A DNA stretch of 64,000 bases from Brachyhypopomus gauderio. Its lineage: Eukaryota > Chordata > Actinopteri > Gymnotiformes > Hypopomidae. Of this stretch, positions 58,170 to 64,000 are shown one piece after another. A program made the position numbers and the translations under genes. The first letter of the stretch is position 1; each line of letters begins with the position of its first letter. Under the pieces are notes generated by a model. That model saw nothing but the letters and a program-made list of their open reading frames with translations, was not told where the DNA came from and ran no database searches. The stretch covers positions 17,691,389 to 17,755,388 of the forward strand of contig NC_135226.1 in assembly GCF_052324685.1 (NCBI RefSeq), written 5' to 3'.

Positions 58170-60901
58170 TGGTAAAAGTGCTCATCTAGGGTAAGCTTTT
58201 GAATACCCACCTGTTAAACATCAACATCTCTCTGGGAGCTGAGCAAGGATCTGAGCCGACTGCAGTGTTAAATGGTTTCCTGTGGTTGTTTCAGGGCTGC
58301 ACTAAAGGTTGTCATAACAAAGAGAAGCCTCCTGAGCCAGTAAAGCCAGAGGTGAAGTCTTCCGGGGAGAAGAAAGAACTGGAAGATCTGAAGCCCAGAT
58401 TTGACGAGTATGTCATTGCGGCTCCTAAACCACTGGAGTTCATCCAGAGACCCAGGTAAGTCAAAAATAAAAATAGCTAAATTCGCCTTATCGCTGCCTT
58501 TCAAAAATATAGGGCAGTCATGGCCTGGTGGTTAGGGAACTGGTCTTTTGACCGGAGGGTCGTGGGTTCGATCCCCAGACCTGAGGCCATGACTGAGGTG
58601 CCCCTGAGCAAGGCCCTTAACCCTCAATTGCTCACTTGTATAAAAAAAAAAAGAGATAAAAATGTAAGTCGCTCTGGATAAGGGCGTCTGCCAAATGCCG
58701 TAAATGTAAATGTATTTCTCAGTGTAAAGAATGGCCATCGTTCCCTGTGTTGCTTTCATGTACTCACACTAGGCACGGTTTGCTGGTTCCGTGCTGGGGC
58801 CCGGTTATCCCCCCTCCCCCCTCCCCCTCCGGCCTGCACTCACACTGGCTTCATCAAGCCGGCCCGAGCACGCTTACGTCATCACAACGCCACTTTATTT
58901 GGAAAAAAAAGTGCGCTCGCACAAAACTATGGAGTTCACGATTCTCTTTTTATTGTATTTTTGGAGTCGTATTGGGAGTGCAGAAACACGGTGCAAGCAC
59001 AGATTTATCGATCGTTTAACACAATGTTTAACGTGAGCGTCGCATCACTGACATCATGTTTGAGTTCCGGCAAAATGAACCAATCAGACGAGGCACCAAG
59101 CGGGCCCGGCCACAGATAGCGCTCACAAGAAGCGCTCACTAGAAGCGAACCGTGCCCGAATCCAAGCGAACCGAGCCCTGGCCGACCTCTTCTAGCGGGC
59201 CCAGGCACGGTTCGGGACGATCACACTAGTCAAACGAACCATGCTTCGGCAGGGAACCGTGCCCGGGCCCGGATCACAGACCCTAGTGTGAGTACGCCTT
59301 AAATGTGTGAGTTGCCGTTTCATGAAGTGCGTGTGTGTGCTTGCTTGTGTGTTTCAGTGCCGATGAGCCGCTCGTGGAACTCCAGCAGAAAGTCTCCGTT
59401 TCCCTTCGACAGGCGCTTGAGAAACTCGAACTGGCAGAGACCAGTCAGAGTGCAAAGAAAGGTAAAATCAAATAGCGGTTTATCCATGTTGGGGTGGTGG
59501 GTGTTGTTTACTGGCATTAAAGCGACATTTGGTGCTTACCGATATTTTTAAAACGTGTTTTGCAGAGGAGGAGGATGCTGAGGTGAAGATTGGAATGGCG
59601 TGTAAAAAACGGAGGCTGTTCTCAGGTACGTTGTGCGTGGTCAGCACATTTACCACGTGCTCATAAAGCACACGAGAATGTGTGAGACCCACAAGGTTTA
59701 CTCGTATTTATCAGAATTAAGTTTTCGTGCTTGGCGTGGTTGTATGTTACAGACTTTCTGTGGACCAGAAAGTGATGAGGAAACATGTGTGTATCACACA
59801 GGAGTTCCAATATTCCATGAGGGGTGAGGGAGGAGCTGAAACACACACACACACACACACACGCACACGATTGTGGCATGTTCACATTGAAGGTGTAATG
59901 AAGGAGATCTCGAACAGAACTCGTGATGGAATGTCCTTTAAGCGTTAAGTGAATGGGGTGATTTTAGATCAGTGCATCATGTGTGTTTGTCCTGCAGCAT
60001 GAAGTACTGGAGCTGCTGTCGGAGGAAGACGTCCGATTTCAACACTTTTCTTTCCCAGGAGGGCTGTAGTAAGGGGACTCATCAATGGAAGAATGCAGAT
60101 GTGAGACAGTGCACGCACACACACACACACACACACACCTTTTATTAAGCTTATTTATTTTACATACCACGTGTTCTTCCTTTTTTGGGTATGGGTTGTA
60201 TTTCTGTAGGGAAAGAAGGTGGTGCCATGTCGGGTTGATTGGCATCAGACCGGAGGTCAGGTGACCATCTCCATCTACGCTAAGAACGCAAACCCCGAGC
60301 TGTGCTCCATACAGGCTAATAGCACCACGGTGAGTGTGTATGTGTGCGTCTGTAAAACATGGCCAAACCATACATTACCATCACACCTGAGTTTGTTGGG
60401 ACATCTAATTCCAAAATTATGTATATTAATAATTGACATTGTGCATAAATAAAATTAAATATACCTAAACCGTGCATAATTACAATGAAGTGAGGTTTTC
60501 CTTTTTGTGTGTTTCCAAAAATTTTTTTTTTTGTTTTCTTTTGTTGCAGGTGTGTATCAGTGTGAGATTTGACAGAGAGAAGGAATTTGAGCAGAAGATT
60601 AGTCTGTGGGGGGTAAGTCCACTAAACTAATATATTTCAACCTGATTCATCTAGGGTAGTACTTTTAATTGTATGATTTTGTTAATGTGATTACAAATTT
60701 GGTAATTATTATTTGGTTGTAATTTCACATTCTCATTTATGGCCTGTTTTCCGGCAGGTGATCGATGTCAGTAAGAGTGTTGTTAACATGATGGCTTCCA
60801 AAATCGAGATTGTGATGAAGAAGGCGGAGCCTATGTCATGGGCTCGGCTAGACCTGCCCCCTGTGTCTCCCTTCAGACACCAAAGAGAAGAAAGAGAATG
60901 A
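57365..60901 (+). CDS. chordc1: CHORD-domain protein 1 (CHP-1/morgana)
   Basis: Eleven exons: 57365-57428, 57822-57871, 58008-58064, 58295-58455, 59358-59461, 59566-59625, 59753-59823, 59998-60100, 60210-60329, 60550-60612, 60758-60901. It encodes ~331 aa (human 332): CHORD1 ([37 protein letters not shown]), linker, CHORD2 ([35 protein letters not shown]) and a CS domain ([44 protein letters not shown]). The CHORDs bind zinc and the protein is a stress-induced HSP90 co-chaperone and ROCK inhibitor. Oddity: exon 59566-59625 has six A (59604-59609) where five would preserve CKNGGCSQ; as written the frame breaks and stops in the next exon. The very C-terminus also looks more family-like in another frame ([10 protein letters not shown]). 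CHORDC1 fits better than melusin because of the [11 protein letters not shown] linker. Confidence 0.93.
58512..58712 (+). mobile_element. tRNA-derived SINE in chordc1 intron 4
   Basis: tRNA-like head with box A (TGGCCTGGTGGTTAGGGAA) and box B (GGGTTCGATCCCC), a body with GAGCAAGGCCCTTAACC, an A-rich stretch, and the fish tail GTAAGTCGCTCTGGATAAGG followed by GCGTCTGCCAAATGC and AAATGTAAATG. Full-length sense insertion. Confidence 0.93.
58760..59294. mobile_element. MITE with GTACTCACACTAGG ends (535 bp)
   Basis: Inverted ends GTACTCACACTAGGC and CCTAGTGTGAGTAC, then CGGGCC/GGCCCG-rich arms with repeated GCACGGTT/AACCGTGC motifs. Non-coding, in chordc1 intron 4. Target duplication unclear; superfamily not assigned. 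Confidence 0.82.
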
Positions 60902-61472
60902 CGATGGACTGAAAGAGTCTGTTTAAAAAAAAACATGAACAAATCTCCCACATTCGAGTGGCATCTTGGTCCTTCACACTGCACATTATTACAGACCTAC
61001 AGCCACAGAGCAGAGGGGGGAACGCCATCAGATCAGCAAATCTGTGCGGGCACAGCTGACCTGCGATCAGCCTTTCTCCATCTGAATCTTTGTTGTCTTT
61101 TTTATACATACTGCTGCTCTTTCTCTCCCTCTCCATACATATAACCATTCTTTCACTTTGTGAGTACACCACCAAAGAAACCCACTTGGCCATATGACTG
61201 ATGCCTTGTGGTTTCCATGTAGGTTTAATCCTTCACAATGGGAGAACTTTTTTTTTCTGTTCCTGTGGAACTCGTAAAGTTCTAGAACCTGTTCTGGAAT
61301 GCTTCTAAGGTCTCCTTCACTTTCCAGGAACCAGCCACACACTCCCTTGTTTTGTGTCCTGTTTTTTCTTTTTTGCTCACCTTGACTACCTGAGATGCTC
61401 TCAGCTCACATCCTTCTCTCTCTCATGCCCCAGCATGCTTGCACACGTTCTAAAAAAAACTTTTTTGCCTTA

Positions 61473-61478
61473 AATAAA
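61473..61478 (+). terminator. chordc1 proximal polyadenylation signal
   Basis: AATAAA in TTAAATAAACC, about 570 bases after the stop; a second AATAAA lies at 62025-62030, so 3' UTR length may vary. Confidence 0.5.
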
Positions 61479-62245
61479 CCAGTGAATCCTCTGCTAGGCC
61501 TGGTTTCTTGCACATGCAGCCAGATGTTGAGCGGAGGTTCCCCAAACACACAGCGGCACAGAAATCGTTCTTAAACCGTATTTCACTGAACATGCTTAAT
61601 TTAAGATTATTTGAAGTCTTCTGGTGGAATTCTGCCATCATTCCATGATCATGTCTAGAAATCTCAACTACTTGAAGGCACTTTTAAAAGTGGATTGTCT
61701 AGTTCACGCTAAAGTCCAAACTGTATGCCCACCAGTCATCAGCAGATTGCAGCATACCTGCCCCTGACCTTTAACTGTTTACAGGTGCCAAGAAATGTTC
61801 ACTGTGTATTTTATATACTGGATCAACTTGTTAGCTGGTTGGATTCTAAAACTCACAGTTTTGACCACAGTTGATGTATAAATTGGTTATACACTTGCCA
61901 TGAGGTAAAGAGACCATACAAAAGTGGATCACTACACCCCGCAGTAAAACGGTCAGTCATTTTAAAAATGTCCATGCCCTTCTGCTCAGTCCTATGTGGC
62001 AATGTGTGATTTTGTCTGTTTAGAAATAAATAAATTTAGTAATTGGCTAAATCCCTTTATTTGCTTATTTTCTGGATTTTCATGTATAGCTGTTTGTATT
62101 TGTGTTGGTTTTCTGTCCTATAGATATTTGTTGTCAAGTTAACATGCTTGGCTTTAAAAGACGCACCTCCTGGCCTTATTACTTATTATTTCATTACTAT
62201 TATTTACATATATTTATCGTACAGATTTAACAAAATCATATATAC

Positions 62246-62310
62246 GATAGAATAGATACTGATACTTTATTGATCCCAAAGGAAATTAAGGTCTCGGTAG
62301 CATGATGAAA
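62246..62310 (-). mobile_element. LINE 3'-tail scrap
   Basis: Minus strand reads CTTAATTTCCTTTGGGATCA followed by ATAAAGTATCAGTATCTATT, the common 3' tail of fish LINEs. Only the tail is left. Confidence 0.6.
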
Positions 62311-62761
62311 AGAATAAAACACAAAGCACATTTGGTGACACATCTATGTTTATTTTAAGATCACATCACAGTGAATTGTGGCTTTTGTTATTGTGCTTTG
62401 AAAGTCATTCATTGTTATTCACAGCAATCACATTAAAAGGACTCATTACAAACAAATGGAGAAGCTGCCTTGAACATCACTGATCTAGGATCAGTTTTCT
62501 ATATTAAGATGAGGAGGTAATCCCAGATCTTCACTTTCACGGACTTGCCCGGTATGTAACCTAGACTAATACAACCACATGCACCAAAAACAGAACAACC
62601 TTGTTAACCTTTCATCCTTGAAATGATCTGACAAATTACTGTAAAGCCTGACAGAACTCGACTTGAGAGGTGTTTTAGTCTCATACGGACTCCATTTATA
62701 CATTTTCACAGTAATAAATTGATGTTATATAATATAAAATACTGTATACATATGTGTGTGT

Positions 62762-62795
<34 letters not shown>

Positions 62796-62819
62796 ACATA
62801 TATGTATATATATGTATGT

Positions 62820-62864
<45 letters not shown>

Positions 62865-63384
62865 TAGTGTATAATATAAATGTTAGCAAATGATTCAGTG
62901 TAGCCCAAATTTTCTGTAGCTTCTTTGCACTATAGCTTGATCCAATTTACCCATTTTAAAAGCTAGCACTTTAGCTTATTAGTAGTTGTAATTGCAATCT
63001 TGGAGTGGGTGATTTCTCTTCTGAAATGGTTTATCTAAATGTAGCAGCTATGTACATTCAGCACATCTCATCGCTGTCCTCAGACCAAGTTTTGAACACA
63101 CCTGCACCACCTTGTGGAGAGATGAGTTTATTGCACCTCATGAGTGTCTTCAGGCTAAATTTGACTGCTTTTTAACCCAGTGCAAAAATTGTGAAAGCCT
63201 TACGTTACTTCAAGGAACCGTCATTATACAGAAATGGCTTAAATAAACTAAAATGTCAGTGCAGCTCCAGTAATTAATAGACAGTGTTTAGTACTTCACT
63301 AAAACAAATTGATTGATATATTTCAGTGAGAAATGCTCAGTGTGCACACTCAGCAGTCTGATGTCACACACACACACACACACA
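62311..63384. other. Region between chordc1 and naalad2, with an AT dinucleotide repeat
   Basis: AT-rich. A (TA)n tract with interruptions spans about 62768-62862. No gene recognised. Part of it may be the 3' UTR of the minus-strand naalad2 gene, since the converging 3' ends of chordc1 and naalad2 meet here. Confidence 0.5.
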
Positions 63385-63525
63385 CGGACGTAATTTTGAT
63401 TTCAAAAGTGGGGGGGGGGGGGCTTGGATTCGTCGCTATTTAAATATTTGCTTTTAACCGTAAAAACTGGGGGGGACCAAAACCGGCTTTTGAAAAAGTG
63501 CTGTCCCCCCCCCAAATTACGTCCG
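63385..63525. mobile_element. Short MITE inside a CA microsatellite (141 bp)
   Basis: Inverted ends CGGACGTAATTTTG and AAATTACGTCCG, with G-run and C-run arms that pair, bordered by CA repeats on both sides. Confidence 0.75.
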
Positions 63526-63527
63526 TG

Positions 63528-63561
<34 letters not shown>

Positions 63562-63585
63562 AAACTAGACCCTTGCTGTAAGACC

Positions 63586-63776
63586 TCAGGCCACGGGTTG
63601 AAGTGTGCGGCCCGCGGCGTCCACGGTGAAGGCGGCGACGCTGATCTGACGCTTGACCTCGTCCCAGGCCTCCTCCGGCTCCCGCCGCGCTCTCGATGTC
63701 GAACAACGCGTCGTAAATTCCGGGAAACGACTCACCGGCGTATTTGTTGTGGCTGCTCGGAGCGAAGATGATGTGT
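63586..63776 (-). CDS. naalad2: Last coding exon of a NAALAD2/FOLH1-type glutamate carboxypeptidase
   Basis: Read on the minus strand from a GTTCGCAG acceptor at 63777: [29 protein letters not shown], with the family's His that ligates zinc in [13 protein letters not shown], then [29 protein letters not shown] and stop at 63586. This is the C-terminal end of the M28 peptidase family's dimerisation region, a type II membrane enzyme that trims glutamate from NAAG or folates. The rest of the gene lies beyond the right edge. NAALAD2 rather than FOLH1 is favoured because human NAALAD2 adjoins CHORDC1. The two halves are in different frames: one extra base around 63680-63692 breaks the frame between DIES and EEAW. 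Confidence 0.88.
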
Positions 63777-64000
63777 CTGCGAACGTGACCCGATTACAGA
63801 TTTAAGAGATGGGTGGGAGCGGACATGTTTCACGCAACTGCCGCCCTGTGTCCACTAGAGGCGCATTTTCTCTTTTAAAAACGCTATTTGAGGGATGGGA
63901 GAATAGTTCTCTGAAGTCACGGGACAGCGCAATAAGAAACACATTTTCTTTGGAAAACACACTGCGCTAGAATCAACATTTTGTTGATTAGGCACTTCGA

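Noticed and set aside
57365-60901. Calling the gene melusin (itgb1bp2)
   Set aside because: The linker [11 protein letters not shown], 331-aa length and lack of an acidic tail fit CHORDC1 better.
62741-62862. Structured RNA from the AT palindromes
   Set aside because: Simple (TA)n microsatellite self-complementarity with no other support.

Overview
The window is teleost nuclear DNA. Exons are short with GT-AG introns, CA/GT microsatellites are abundant, hAT, Tc1, LINE, SINE and LTR debris is dense, and every recognised gene is vertebrate. No finer placement than ray-finned fish is justified.

Layout. 1-3065 is a ~41-bp minisatellite array split by a degenerate DNA transposon (468-2561), followed by a second minisatellite. 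3066-8850 is gene-poor: one possible minus-strand first exon (4095-4187), a hAT MITE, a tRNA-Gly(UCC) gene (5618-5689) and a solo LTR. 8853-11012 is lrrc51 (+), with a second identical tRNA-Gly in its first intron. 11013-15913 is a pile of LTR, LINE and MITE copies. 16080-18296 is lamtor1 (+). 21798-31197 is a nested pile: a LINE (-) split by a hAT element, which is split by a young Ty3/Gypsy-type LTR element with near-identical LTRs. 31550-47290 is numa1 (+), about 22 exons including a 4.19-kb coiled-coil exon. 49076-53826 is a six-exon PYD-NACHT gene (+) whose NACHT lacks the P-loop lysine. 54830-56651 is a Tc1-type element with a hAT copy inside. 57365-60901 is chordc1 (+), preceded by duplicated heat-shock elements. 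63586-63776 is the last coding exon of a naalad2/folh1-type peptidase (-), whose gene continues beyond the right edge.

Gene roles. lrrc51, lamtor1 and numa1 are neighbours on human 11q13.4; CHORDC1 and NAALAD2 are neighbours on human 11q14.3, so two conserved blocks meet here with the NLR-like gene at the junction. The genes are functionally unrelated: lysosomal mTORC1 scaffold (lamtor1), spindle-pole organiser (numa1), HSP90 co-chaperone (chordc1), glutamate carboxypeptidase family (naalad2) and a likely innate-immune protein.

The most interesting signals are the PYD protein with a degenerate nucleotide-binding site, a transposon inserted exactly at the numa1 start codon, an expanded 53-residue coiled-coil repeat in numa1, duplicated heat-shock elements before chordc1, and single-base frame breaks in chordc1 and naalad2 that may be assembly errors. 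Exon limits were read by eye from splice signals, frame and remembered human protein sequences; no alignment was run.
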